The translations under genes were made by a program, and so were the position numbers. 64,000 nucleotides of DNA from Streptomyces liliiviolaceus (GTDB taxonomy: Bacteria > Actinomycetota > Actinomycetes > Streptomycetales > Streptomycetaceae). Below are positions 25,697 to 33,942 of the stretch, piece by piece. Where the stretch lies: positions 4,960,001 through 5,024,000 of the forward strand of contig NZ_JAGPYQ010000001.1 in the NCBI RefSeq assembly GCF_018070025.1, in the 5' to 3' direction. Every line of letters starts with the position of its first letter. Within the stretch, counting starts at the first letter, position 1. Below the pieces are notes generated by a model. The model was not told the origin of the DNA. It worked only from the letters and a program-made list of their open reading frames with translations, and searched no databases.

Positions 25697-25712
25697 TCGA
25701 ACTAATATTCGA
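25697..25712. promoter_or_regulatory. LexA (SOS) box
   Basis: TCGAACTAATATTCGA matches the actinobacterial LexA consensus TCGAACNNNNGTTCGA at 11 of 12 defined positions. It sits 30 bp upstream of the Y-family polymerase-like gene. Confidence 0.85.
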
Positions 25713-25761
25713 ACATGCGAATGGCGAGCCCACCGGGCCGCGCGTTCAGGAGCGAGAGACC

Positions 25762-25860
25762 ATGCTCGACGATCTACCGCCCGACCTGGCACGACTGCTC
25801 ACCACGGGCGTACGTGCCCGCGCTCACCGCCGGTCCGACCGCACCCATGGAGTCGATGGA
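25762..25860 (+). pseudogene. Possible 5' remnant of a DUF6233-type small gene
   Basis: The ATG at 25762 gives MLDDLPPDLARLLTTGVRAR, which resembles the conserved opening of Streptomyces DUF6233 proteins (LPPDLxRLxTLxxWL). After about 20 codons the frame becomes Pro/His/Arg-rich and unlike the family. The end coordinate is approximate. It is either a truncated gene or chance similarity. Confidence 0.35.
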
Positions 25861-25993
25861 GTCATCGACTTATCCGCCCGCCCGGCCCCCGGCCCACACC
25901 GCCGCGGCGCGCTGATCGGCCCCGCCCCTTCCGGCCCCACGCGCCGCGTCCGCGGTGATCCACCCGCCCCTCACCCGGAACAGGACACCCCCG

Positions 25994-26206
25994 ATGACCG
26001 CCACTCCCCCGCCCCCGGTCAGCGAACCGGACCCCTCCACCTTCACCATCTCCAGCAGCTACGTCGGCCCCTGCTCCGGCTGCCAGCGCAGCACCCACAA
26101 GTACGGCAGCGGCGGACTGCCCCTGTGCCAGTGGTGCCTGTCACCCGTACGGGAGAACTGGGGTCCCGCCGTCCGTTTCACCAGCACCCGCACCCGGGCG
26201 AGCTGA
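25994..26206 (+). CDS. Small zinc-ribbon-like protein
   Basis: 70 residues with two CxxC knuckles (CSGC and CQWC) about 20 residues apart, PCSGCQRSTHKYGSGGLPLC then QWCLSPVRENWG, giving a likely single zinc site. The N-terminus is Pro-rich and disordered. It has an AGGA about 9 bases before the ATG. No family name is recognised. It is read in the same direction as Ku, ending 109 bases before it. Confidence 0.6.
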   Translation: MTATPPPPVSEPDPSTFTISSSYVGPCSGCQRSTHKYGSGGLPLCQWCLSPVRENWGPAVRFTSTRTRAS

Positions 26207-26315
26207 CGGGCGGGACCGGCGCGGCGACCGGTCCGAGGCTGAGTGCACGGTGCGCGTGCCGGTCCGGGAAGCTCCTCGTACGCTGAAGGCCTCGGGGCCG
26301 TACAGGAGGTTCGTC

Positions 26316-27257
26316 GTGCCCCGAACTGTCTGGTCAGGTGCCATCTCGTTCGGCCTGGTGACCGTGCCCATCCACGTGGTGTCCGCGACCGAGAACCACG
26401 CGATCCGCTTCCACCAGTACCACCTCGAAGACATGAGCCGCGTACGCGTCCGCAAGATCTGTGAGATCGAGGACCGCGAGGTCTCCCAGGACGAGATCGG
26501 CAAGGCGTACGAGATCAGCAAGGACACCCTCGTCCCGATATCCGACGAGGAGCTGCGGGAGATCCCGCTGCCCACCGCGAAGGCCATCGAGATCGCCGCG
26601 TTCGTCCCCGCCGCCTCGATCGACCCCCTGCAGGTGGGCGACGGCTACTACCTCCAGGCCGACGGCCCGGTCGCCGCCAAGCCGTACAAGCTGCTGCGGA
26701 TGGCGCTGGAACGCAGCGCCAAGGTCGCCATCGCCAAATACGCGTGGAGCGGCCGCGAACGCCTCGGGCTGCTGCGGGTGCGCGATGACGCGATCGTGCT
26801 GCACGCCATGCGCTGGCCCGACGAGATCCGCTCCCCCAAGGAACTCTCACCCGGCGCCGTGGAGGTGTCGGACGACGAGATCGAGGGCGCACAGGTCCTC
26901 ATCGACCACATGACCCGCGACGACCTCTCAGGCAGCGAGTTCGAGGACCACTACACCGACGCCCTCGCCGAAGTCATCAAAGCCAAGCGCGAAGGCCACG
27001 CCCCTCCCGAAGCACCGGCGCCCGAAGCACCGGACGGGAAGGTCGTCGACCTGATGGCCGCGCTGGAAGCCTCGGTGAAGAAGGCCCGGGACTCCCGCGG
27101 CGAGGGCGACGCCGACGTCCACGAACTGCGTCCGAAGAAGAAGACCGCTGCCAAGAAGACGGCGAAGAAGACGGCCGCCAAGAAGTCCACCACGACGAAG
27201 ACCGCCGCGAAGAAGGCGGCCAAGAAGACGGCTGCGAAGCCGAAACGCAGTGCATGA
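26316..27257 (+). CDS. ku: Non-homologous end-joining protein Ku
   Basis: 313 residues. Bacterial Ku forms a homodimeric ring on DNA ends and recruits LigD. The core begins PRTVWSGAISFGLVTVPIHV and keeps IRFHQYHLED, KICEIEDREV, KGYE-like KAYEI, PLQVGDGYYLQ, AIAKYAWSGRERLGLLRVRD and HAMRWPDEIR. After about residue 245 comes a long Lys/Ala tail (repeats of AAKKT/TAKKT), the DNA-binding extension seen in many actinobacterial Ku proteins. The start is GTG at 26316 with AGGAGGT 5 bases upstream. LigD is not in the window; its nearest repair neighbour is the Y-family polymerase-like gene, transcribed the other way. Confidence 0.95.
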   Translation: MPRTVWSGAISFGLVTVPIHVVSATENHAIRFHQYHLEDMSRVRVRKICEIEDREVSQDEIGKAYEISKDTLVPISDEELREIPLPTAKAIEIAAFVPAASIDPLQVGDGYYLQADGPVAAKPYKLLRMALERSAKVAIAKYAWSGRERLGLLRVRDDAIVLHAMRWPDEIRSPKELSPGAVEVSDDEIEGAQVLIDHMTRDDLSGSEFEDHYTDALAEVIKAKREGHAPPEAPAPEAPDGKVVDLMAALEASVKKARDSRGEGDADVHELRPKKKTAAKKTAKKTAAKKSTTTKTAAKKAAKKTAAKPKRSA

Positions 27258-27394
27258 CGTGCCGGGTCAGGGTCAGGGCCCGCGCCCACCCGGGCCGGGC
27301 CGGGGAAGCGGAAGCGGTAACCCTCTGCTGCACCGGCCCGGCCACCATCGCGTCGTCACCGAAACGGAGTCCGCAAGGCCTTCCACACCACCTG

Positions 27395-30300
27395 TCAAGT
27401 GCCGCAGGGCGGCGCGTAGGGAAGGTCGGGGACGTACTGTGCCCATTCCGCCCGGGTGATCGCCATGCCCGCCCGCGCGCAGACGTAGTTCTCCGCTTTC
27501 GCGAGGTCCAAGGCGGACAGGATGACGTGGCCGTATCCGTCGGCGGTGGCGAGGGTGTCGCCCTTCGGGCTGAAGCGGACGTCGTACGCGTAAGCGGTCC
27601 CTGTGCTGATGACCGCCCGGAGTGTGGGTTCCGACGGTTCCGCGATGTTCCACAGCCGTACCGAGGAGTCCAGGGAGGCGGTCGCGAGCGTTGCCCCGTC
27701 GGGGCTGAAGTCGATGCCGTGGACCGTGTTGCTGTGACCGCGCAGCGTCGCGACAGGGTCCGGCCGGGTGGGCCGGGCGAGGTTCCACAGACGGGTCGTG
27801 CCGTCGTTGGAGGAGGTCGCGAGCAGCTTGCCCGTGGGATCGAATTTCGCGTCGGTCAGGGCGTTGTCGTGCGCGCGCAGCACTGCCAGACGTTCTGGCT
27901 TCGTCGTGTCGGCGATGTCCCAGATGCTGACGGCTCCGGTGCCCGAGCCGACGGCGATCGTCCGGCCGTCCGGGGTGAATGCCGTGGCGTTGATCCAGTT
28001 GTCGCGCGGCCCCAGGCGCGACGCCTCGCGCGGGTGGCGTGGCTGCGACAGGTCCCACAGGATCGTCCATCCGTCGCGTCCGGTGGTGGCCGCCAGCCGG
28101 CCGTCCGGGCCGAATGTCACGGACTGGACGGCGTTGGCATGGCCGCGCAGGCGCGAGAGAACGGTGGGGTGCCTCGGGTCGGCGATGTCCCACAGCACCG
28201 CGGTGGAGTCCGAGGAGGAGGTGATGAGGCGCCGCCCGTTCGGCGCGAACGCGATGCCGCTGACCTCCTCCCGATGTCCCTTCAACGTGGCCAGCGACAG
28301 GGCGCGGGCGGGATCGGAGGCGTCCCACAGCATGGCGGTGCCGTCGTCCCCGGTGGAAGCCAGCAACTGCCCGTCGGGCGAGTAGGCGACACGACTGACA
28401 TAGCGTGAGGAGGTCGTGAGCAGTGCCCGGTCGGCGACGTGCGCCGGTGAGGAGACGTTCCACGCCCTGACGGTGCCGTCGGCCGACGACGTGGCGAGGA
28501 CCTGTCCGTCGGGCCTGAAAGCCACGCCCGTGACGGTGTTGGTGAACCCGGTCAGGTCCGACAGGGGTCGCGGCGACCGGGGGGCGGCGATGTTCCACAG
28601 TCTTGCCGTCTGGTCGGCCGACGCCGTGGCCAGGGTCCGGTTGTCCGGGCTGAACGCCGCGTCGTAGACGAGGGCCGTGTGCCCCCGTACCGTCCCCAGG
28701 CGGCGTGCGTGCCCGTCGGCGGTCGCGTCCCACAGCCTGACGGTCGTGTCCACCGAAGCCGTGGCGAGGATCCGTCCGTCCGAGGAGAAGGCGACGCTTG
28801 TGACCGAGCCGGAGTGCCCGTCCAGGACAGCCTTCCTCCTGGGGTGCTCCGGTGTGCGGAGGTCCCACAGTTCGGCGCGGCCGGCACGCGAGGAGACGGC
28901 CATCGTCCGGCTGTCCGGACCGAACCTCACCGTGGGGAAGCCCGCGTCCGCGGTGACCTTGGCGAGGAAGCGCGGTCGGGTGCGATCGGAGAGGTCCCAG
29001 ATGCCGGTCGTCCCGTCGTCCGACGCGGTGGCGAGGAGAGCGCCGTCGGGGGCGAACGCCACCGAGCGCACCCGCTCACGGTGTTTCCTCAGCACTGCCA
29101 CGGTCCGTGGTGCGGTGGGTTCGGAGACGTCCCACAGGCGGGCTGTCGCGTCGTTCGACGCCGTCGCCACGGTGCGGCCGTCCGGGCTGAAGGCCACCCC
29201 GATCAAACTGCCCTTGTGTCCCCTCAGGACGCCGAGCGTCTTCGGGCGGGCCGGGTCGCTGACGTCCCACAGGCGGGCCGTCGAGTCACTGGCGGCGCTC
29301 GCGAGCACCCGCCCGTCACGTCGGAAGGCGACCAGCTCGACGGGTCCGGTGTGCCCGATCATGCGGGCGCCCACCGGTCGGGACAGCGCCGACAGCAGTG
29401 CGCCGCGCGCCTCGGGTGTCGGGGCGATCCGGTAGGCCGCGAGACTGAGCTGCGCCGCGAGTGAGGAGTCGGCGACCTTGTCCGAGGCGTCGGCGGCCTG
29501 CCGGGAGATGGCTGTGTCGCGCTGGCGGGTCACCTGCTGGTTCTGCAGGACGGCGACGACGCCTGCGGCCGCGGCGAGCAGGAAGAGCGCCGTCAGCGTG
29601 GCGATGACCGCGCGGACCACGCGGGTGCGGCGCCGGGCACGGTGGGTGGCCGCGGTGACGAAGCCGCGCTCGGTGGACGTCAGTTCCGCGCCCTTCGGGC
29701 CGCGCTCCAGCTCGGTGGCCGCGGCGAGCCGGCTGTCGATGTACAGGTAGGCGGTGTCCTCGCCGCTGGCGCGCCAGGTGGCGGCGTCCTCGGCGAGGCG
29801 CTGGCGGACGAGCAGTTCGGCGCGGTCCGTCTCGACCCACACCTGCAACGTCGGCCAGCCCCGGATGAGCGCCTCGTGGGTGATCTCGACGTCGTCCCTG
29901 TGCCCGTCCTGCTCACGGGCGAGCAGCCGCTCCCCGGTGAACGCGTCGATCACCGCGTCCGCCGCCCGCTGTGGGAGGCCGGTGCCGACAAGGTCGTCGA
30001 GGGCCAGTCGTCGACAGCTGTCCGGGGTGTTCTCGCCCACCCTGACCAACCGCAGGAACAGGGCCCGGGCGATGGTCCGGCCGCGCTCGTCGAGCCCTCG
30101 GTAGATCCGCTCGGCCGTGTCGGCGATGGCCGACTCGATGCCGCCGGTGCTCTCGTAGCCCTCGACGGTGAGGGTCGAGCCGTGCCGCACCTGCCAGCTG
30201 CGCCGCAGGGCGTAGGCGAGGTGCGGTAGCCGCCCCGCCAGATACCCTGCCCGGCCGCCGCCCTCCGCCCCGAGGTCGCGGAGGAGGATCTCGACCAGGC

Positions 30301-31102
30301 CGGGCTCGATCTCCAGGCCGACGTCCTGCGCCGGGTGGACGATCGCCTCGCGCAGCTGATCGGCCGTCATGGCCGTGACGACCAACGCGTGGTTGACGGA
30401 CTCGGCGAGCTGCGGGTACTCCAGGCAGGCGGCGTAGAAGTCGGCACGCACCCCCACCACGACCAGGGCGGAGGGCGGCCCGTCGGTTGCGGCGGCCAGC
30501 CGGGAGAGCCGGTCGATGAAGACCTGCCGCTCCGCCTTGTCGGGACACAGTGTGAACAGCTCCTCGAACTGGTCCACCACGACGACGGCCCGTACGTCGC
30601 CGCCCGCGTCGACGGTCATTACGTCGCCGCCTGGGTCCGGGCCCAGCGCCGCGTCGAGCGTGTCCGCCGGAGTGGCCGTCGGGGTGAGCAGGATCTGCCG
30701 CCACGGTGCCGAACCCGGCAGGGCCCCTCGCGCGAGCCGGGCGAGGAGCCCGGCACGGAGCAGTGACGACTTGCCCGCCCCTGAGGGACCGATCACGATC
30801 TGCACGCCGCCGGTACGCAGCCTGCGGTCGACCGTGTCGACGAGAGCGCTCGTCAACGCCTCCCGACCGCGGAACCAACGCGCCTGGTCGCGCCCGAAGG
30901 ACGCCAGTCCCGGATAGGGGCACTCGGCGTCCTCACTGCCCTCGCTGTACGTCCGGGTGCGCGTCCCCTGCCCGTAGTGGACGTGCTGGTCGCGCCCCGC
31001 CTGGTAGACGCGTCCTTGGCCTGCCGCCTGCGCGTGGAGGTGTACGGGGCGCGCCTCGGCTTCGCCGGCGGGCGGTTCCCCCTGATCCTGTTCCTCTGTC
31101 AT
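27395..31102 (-). CDS. nSTAND1 NTPase with transmembrane helix and 14 WD40 repeats
   Basis: 1235 residues. A short N-terminal region carries VYQAGRDQHVHYG (about residues 32-44). The nSTAND1 domain then opens with CPYPGLASFGRDQARWFRGR, followed by Walker A (GPSGAGKSSLL) and Walker B (AVVVVDQFEELFT). A winged-helix part follows, then a hydrophobic helix (AVIATLTALFLLAAAAGVVAVL, near 495-515). Fourteen WD40 blades run from about 585 to 1200, enough for two seven-bladed propellers, and the conserved tail ends ITRAEWAQYVPDLPY. Such proteins are predicted signal-responsive switches in bacterial conflict or immunity systems. The small gene 31109-31525 ends 6 bases before this start, so the two form an operon. 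Confidence 0.9.
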   Translation of the reverse strand: MTEEQDQGEPPAGEAEARPVHLHAQAAGQGRVYQAGRDQHVHYGQGTRTRTYSEGSEDAECPYPGLASFGRDQARWFRGREALTSALVDTVDRRLRTGGVQIVIGPSGAGKSSLLRAGLLARLARGALPGSAPWRQILLTPTATPADTLDAALGPDPGGDVMTVDAGGDVRAVVVVDQFEELFTLCPDKAERQVFIDRLSRLAAATDGPPSALVVVGVRADFYAACLEYPQLAESVNHALVVTAMTADQLREAIVHPAQDVGLEIEPGLVEILLRDLGAEGGGRAGYLAGRLPHLAYALRRSWQVRHGSTLTVEGYESTGGIESAIADTAERIYRGLDERGRTIARALFLRLVRVGENTPDSCRRLALDDLVGTGLPQRAADAVIDAFTGERLLAREQDGHRDDVEITHEALIRGWPTLQVWVETDRAELLVRQRLAEDAATWRASGEDTAYLYIDSRLAAATELERGPKGAELTSTERGFVTAATHRARRRTRVVRAVIATLTALFLLAAAAGVVAVLQNQQVTRQRDTAISRQAADASDKVADSSLAAQLSLAAYRIAPTPEARGALLSALSRPVGARMIGHTGPVELVAFRRDGRVLASAASDSTARLWDVSDPARPKTLGVLRGHKGSLIGVAFSPDGRTVATASNDATARLWDVSEPTAPRTVAVLRKHRERVRSVAFAPDGALLATASDDGTTGIWDLSDRTRPRFLAKVTADAGFPTVRFGPDSRTMAVSSRAGRAELWDLRTPEHPRRKAVLDGHSGSVTSVAFSSDGRILATASVDTTVRLWDATADGHARRLGTVRGHTALVYDAAFSPDNRTLATASADQTARLWNIAAPRSPRPLSDLTGFTNTVTGVAFRPDGQVLATSSADGTVRAWNVSSPAHVADRALLTTSSRYVSRVAYSPDGQLLASTGDDGTAMLWDASDPARALSLATLKGHREEVSGIAFAPNGRRLITSSSDSTAVLWDIADPRHPTVLSRLRGHANAVQSVTFGPDGRLAATTGRDGWTILWDLSQPRHPREASRLGPRDNWINATAFTPDGRTIAVGSGTGAVSIWDIADTTKPERLAVLRAHDNALTDAKFDPTGKLLATSSNDGTTRLWNLARPTRPDPVATLRGHSNTVHGIDFSPDGATLATASLDSSVRLWNIAEPSEPTLRAVISTGTAYAYDVRFSPKGDTLATADGYGHVILSALDLAKAENYVCARAGMAITRAEWAQYVPDLPYAPPCGT

Positions 31103-31108
31103 CGGACG

Positions 31109-31525
31109 TCATCCCCCGTGGATGTGCTGGTCCCTGCCCGCCTGGTAGATACGGGCGTGGTCGTGGGCCTCGGCCCGGCCCAACAGGGTGGTCGCCCGGT
31201 CGCGCTCGCCCGCGCCGAGGGTCGGGACAAGGTCGTCCTCCAGGACGCCGCGCAGCTCGCGGGCCAGGTCCGGGCGTTCGCGCAGGAGGTGGTCGAGTCG
31301 CATCCGCCAGAAGCCGATAAGGGCTTGCTCCGCGTCGGGGTCGACGGTTCGTCGTGACTCCAGCGCCACGGTCCGCGCCCGCTGCAGCTCGTTGCCGACG
31401 GCCTCGGCCTCCTCGGGTTTCCCCTTCCGCCAGAGGTCGACCAGTGCGCCCCGCGCCGCCTCCCAGGCGTCGCTCGCCATCGCCGCCACCAAGGCCGTAC
31501 CTGCGGCCAACACCACCGGTTCCAT
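31109..31525 (-). CDS. Small helical partner of the nSTAND1-WD40 protein, with C-terminal YQAGRDQH motif
   Basis: 138 residues. The N-terminal Ala-rich helix (VLAAGTALVAAMASDAWEAA) is followed by charged helices and a C-terminus reading RIYQAGRDQHIHGG. Nearly the same motif (VYQAGRDQHVHYG) lies near the N-terminus of the following nSTAND1 protein, so the two may share a binding partner or contact each other. ATG 31525 has a GGGGGG tract upstream; longer frames look non-coding. The function is unknown; the context suggests an effector-associated or adaptor role. Confidence 0.75.
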   Translation of the reverse strand: MEPVVLAAGTALVAAMASDAWEAARGALVDLWRKGKPEEAEAVGNELQRARTVALESRRTVDPDAEQALIGFWRMRLDHLLRERPDLARELRGVLEDDLVPTLGAGERDRATTLLGRAEAHDHARIYQAGRDQHIHGG

Positions 31526-31619
31526 GCTCGCCCCCCTTACCCGAACAAGGTTCAGGCAAGGTACTGCTGCCACTTGGTCGCATACAGCGAACGACAGAGA
31601 CTGACATAAAAAGGGCAAT

Positions 31620-31965
31620 GTGCAATCAAATCAATGGAATTTGAATGCCACGCTTGGTGAGATAGGAGTACGCGCTCCGGCCGAGACGGCTGACGGTGGT
31701 GAGCGACGGCCGGGCCGCTCGAAGCGGTACTTGGAGGCGATCGCCTCCTTCGCGCGGGAATCGGGCATCGACCGGCTGGAGATCCGCGAACTGGTGCCGG
31801 CAGGAGCGGCAGGACACGTTCACCGTGCACGTCGGGTGGGATCACTACGTGTACGTCGCCAGCGACCGGCCCTGCGCAGCAGTTCTGGCGGAGAGTCTTG
31901 ACCGCTGGACCCGGAGCCGTGTCCCCCGTCGGGCCGATGTGGTCGGCGTGCCGGAAGCCGTGTGA
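31620..31965 (+). pseudogene. Frameshifted remnant of a small unknown gene
   Basis: One frame gives RYLEAIASFARESGIDRLEI then REL around 31719-31795. A second frame picks up as DTFTVHVGWDHYVYVASDRP then CAAVLAE around 31814-31895 and stops at 31965. The two look like halves of one short protein joined by a frameshift near 31800. It overlaps the 3' end of the opposite-strand membrane gene. The upstream 31560-31660 stretch is unusually A/T-rich for this window. No family is recognised. Confidence 0.45.
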
Positions 31966-32332
31966 TCGCGGCGGTCACTGCCAGCCCGAGCGTGACACCG
32001 ACAGCGGAGCCGACGCTCTGCGCCCAGGCGCCGTCGAGGGAGCCGGGCAGGACGGCTCTTGTGAGCCGACTGGCAACCGACAGGACTGTCAGCGCGGCCA
32101 GTGCGGCCGTCCAGCGGTACCGCACCCCGTCGATGATGTCGCCATAAAAGAGGAGCAGCAGTGCCAGGCCGAACTCCTCGTCCCAGCCGATCGCGATGAG
32201 CCCGGCCCCGAAGGCAAGCGCGAACAACCAGAGCCCCACCAGTTGCCGGGCGAACGTGGCCGGTTGCCGTCCTGCACCACGCGGGGGCCAGAAGAGCCGT
32301 GTGAGGTGCTGGATGATCGCGCACTTCTGCAT
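31820..32332 (-). CDS. Hypothetical membrane protein
   Basis: 170 residues with about four hydrophobic segments (LVGLWLFALAFGAGLIAIGW, FGLALLLLFYGDII, WTAALAALTVLSVASRL and VGSAVGVTLGLAVTAAIT) and a basic, disordered C-terminal tail. AGGAC lies 9 bases before the ATG. The tail overlaps the frameshifted remnant on the other strand, so the true end may be altered by that rearrangement. Confidence 0.6.
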   Translation of the reverse strand: MQKCAIIQHLTRLFWPPRGAGRQPATFARQLVGLWLFALAFGAGLIAIGWDEEFGLALLLLFYGDIIDGVRYRWTAALAALTVLSVASRLTRAVLPGSLDGAWAQSVGSAVGVTLGLAVTAAITRLPARRPHRPDGGHGSGSSGQDSPPELLRRAGRWRRTRSDPTRRAR

Positions 32333-32508
32333 GACTCGCGTCCTGATCCCCCGGGGTGGCCGACTTCTGCCGGCGCTCAGCAGTAGGACTCACAGGAGCA
32401 GGACACGGTTGTGGTGAAGTGCGTAGCCGCGCCATGCGCGGCATCCCCCATATGCACAACCTCCGTGTCAGCGAGTCACTGAAAGCTGCCGCGAACTCTC
32501 GGTGAGTG

Positions 32509-33942
32509 TCACGACCTGCCGAGCGCCCGGTACTCCCATCCGGCCGCGCGCCAGCGGGACGCGTCCAGGGTGTTCCGGCCGTCGATGATGTGTCGCCCGG
32601 TCACCGTGGCAGCCAGGGCGCGGGGATCGATGTGCTCGAACTCCGGCCACTCGGTGAGGTGCAGCAGGACATCGCTCCCGAGGGCCGCCTTGGTGACGGA
32701 GTCGGCGAAGGACAGCGACGGGAACACCTTGCGCGCGTTGTCCATCGCCATGGGGTCGTAGACGACCACCTCGGCGCCCTCCCGTTCGATAAGGTCGGCC
32801 ACCGCGAGCGCCGGTGAGTCCCGTACGTCGTCGGAGCCGGGCTTGAAGGCAGCCCCCAGGACCGTGACCCGGCGCCCACACAGGTCGCCGCCGCTCAGCT
32901 CCCGTGCCAGGTCGACCACCGCGGTGCGCCGTCGCAGGTTGACCTCGTCGGCCTGGTGCAGGAACTCCACGGCCCGGCCGACGCCCAGCTCTTCGGCCCT
33001 GGCGGTGAAGGCGCGGATGTCCTTGGGCAGACAGCCTCCGCCGAAGCCGATCCCCGGGCGCAGGAAGCGGCCGCCGATCCTGGGGTCGTGGGAGAGCGCC
33101 CGCGCCAGCGGCAGGACGTCGGCCCCCGCCGCCTCGCAGACCTCGGCCATGGCGTTGATGAAGGAGATCTTCATGGCGAGGAAGGAGTTCGCCGCGACCT
33201 TCACCAGCTCCGCGGTCGCCAGGTCGGCGACCACCGACGGTACCGGCTCCTCCTCGTGCGCCGGTGCGAGCAGTGGTGCGTAGACCTGGCGCAGCAGCCG
33301 TTCCGCCCGGTCCGACGCGACACCGAAGACCAGCCGGTCGGGTCGCAGAGTGTCCTGCACCGCGAATCCCTCGCGCAGGAACTCCGGGTTCCACGCCACT
33401 TCCGCGTCCCGCCCCGCCGGTGCCAGCTGTGCGAGCCGTGCCCCCAGGCGGGCGGCCGTGCCGACCGGGACGGTGGACTTGCCGACCAGCAGGCAGGGGC
33501 GGGTCAGGTGTGGGCCGAGCGCCTCCACCGCGCCGTCCACGTACCGCAGGTCGGCGCCGGGCCCGTCGGTCCGCTGCGGGGTGCCGACGCACAGGAAGTG
33601 GACGTCGGCGAAGGCCGCGGCCTCTTCGTAGGACGTGGTGAACCGCAGTCGTCCGGTGGCGAGTTGGTCGCGCAGGAGGTCTTCGAGTCCGGGTTCGTAG
33701 AACGGGAGCCGGCCGGCCGAGAGGGCCGCGATCTTCTCGGCGTCCGTGTCCAGGCCCAGCGTCTCGAATCCGAGCGCGGCCATGCAGACCGCGTGGGTGG
33801 CTCCCAGGTATCCGGTGCCGATCACGGAGAGACGGAGGTCAGGGGATGTCGCAAGGGGTAAGGGGCGCGCGGCAGTGGCAGGGTTGGTCTTGCTCTGCAC
33901 GGAGGACTCCATGTGTCGTCGGTTCGCCGGCGTGTCGTTCAC
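32509..33942 (-). CDS. UDP-glucose 6-dehydrogenase (UDP-sugar dehydrogenase)
   Basis: 477 residues. It oxidises UDP-glucose to UDP-glucuronate with two NAD. The N-terminal Rossmann motif is LSVIGTGYLGATHAVCMA (about residues 38-55), CVGTP and KSTVPVGT follow, and the dimerisation helix includes ELVKVAANSFLAMKISF. The catalytic cysteine sits in GFGGGCLPKD. The C-terminal sugar-binding Rossmann domain has VTVLGAAFKPGSDDVRDSPA. The GTG start overlaps the stop of the upstream exporter gene by 4 bases, so translation is coupled; it is the last gene of the operon. It would feed the decarboxylase gene at 36145-37143. Confidence 0.92.
   Translation of the reverse strand: MNDTPANRRHMESSVQSKTNPATAARPLPLATSPDLRLSVIGTGYLGATHAVCMAALGFETLGLDTDAEKIAALSAGRLPFYEPGLEDLLRDQLATGRLRFTTSYEEAAAFADVHFLCVGTPQRTDGPGADLRYVDGAVEALGPHLTRPCLLVGKSTVPVGTAARLGARLAQLAPAGRDAEVAWNPEFLREGFAVQDTLRPDRLVFGVASDRAERLLRQVYAPLLAPAHEEEPVPSVVADLATAELVKVAANSFLAMKISFINAMAEVCEAAGADVLPLARALSHDPRIGGRFLRPGIGFGGGCLPKDIRAFTARAEELGVGRAVEFLHQADEVNLRRRTAVVDLARELSGGDLCGRRVTVLGAAFKPGSDDVRDSPALAVADLIEREGAEVVVYDPMAMDNARKVFPSLSFADSVTKAALGSDVLLHLTEWPEFEHIDPRALAATVTGRHIIDGRNTLDASRWRAAGWEYRALGRS

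Noticed and set aside
24495..25958. Long plus-strand frame opposite the Y-family polymerase-like gene
   Set aside because: Antisense shadow. The minus-strand gene has a strong ribosome-binding site, an SOS box and polymerase motifs.
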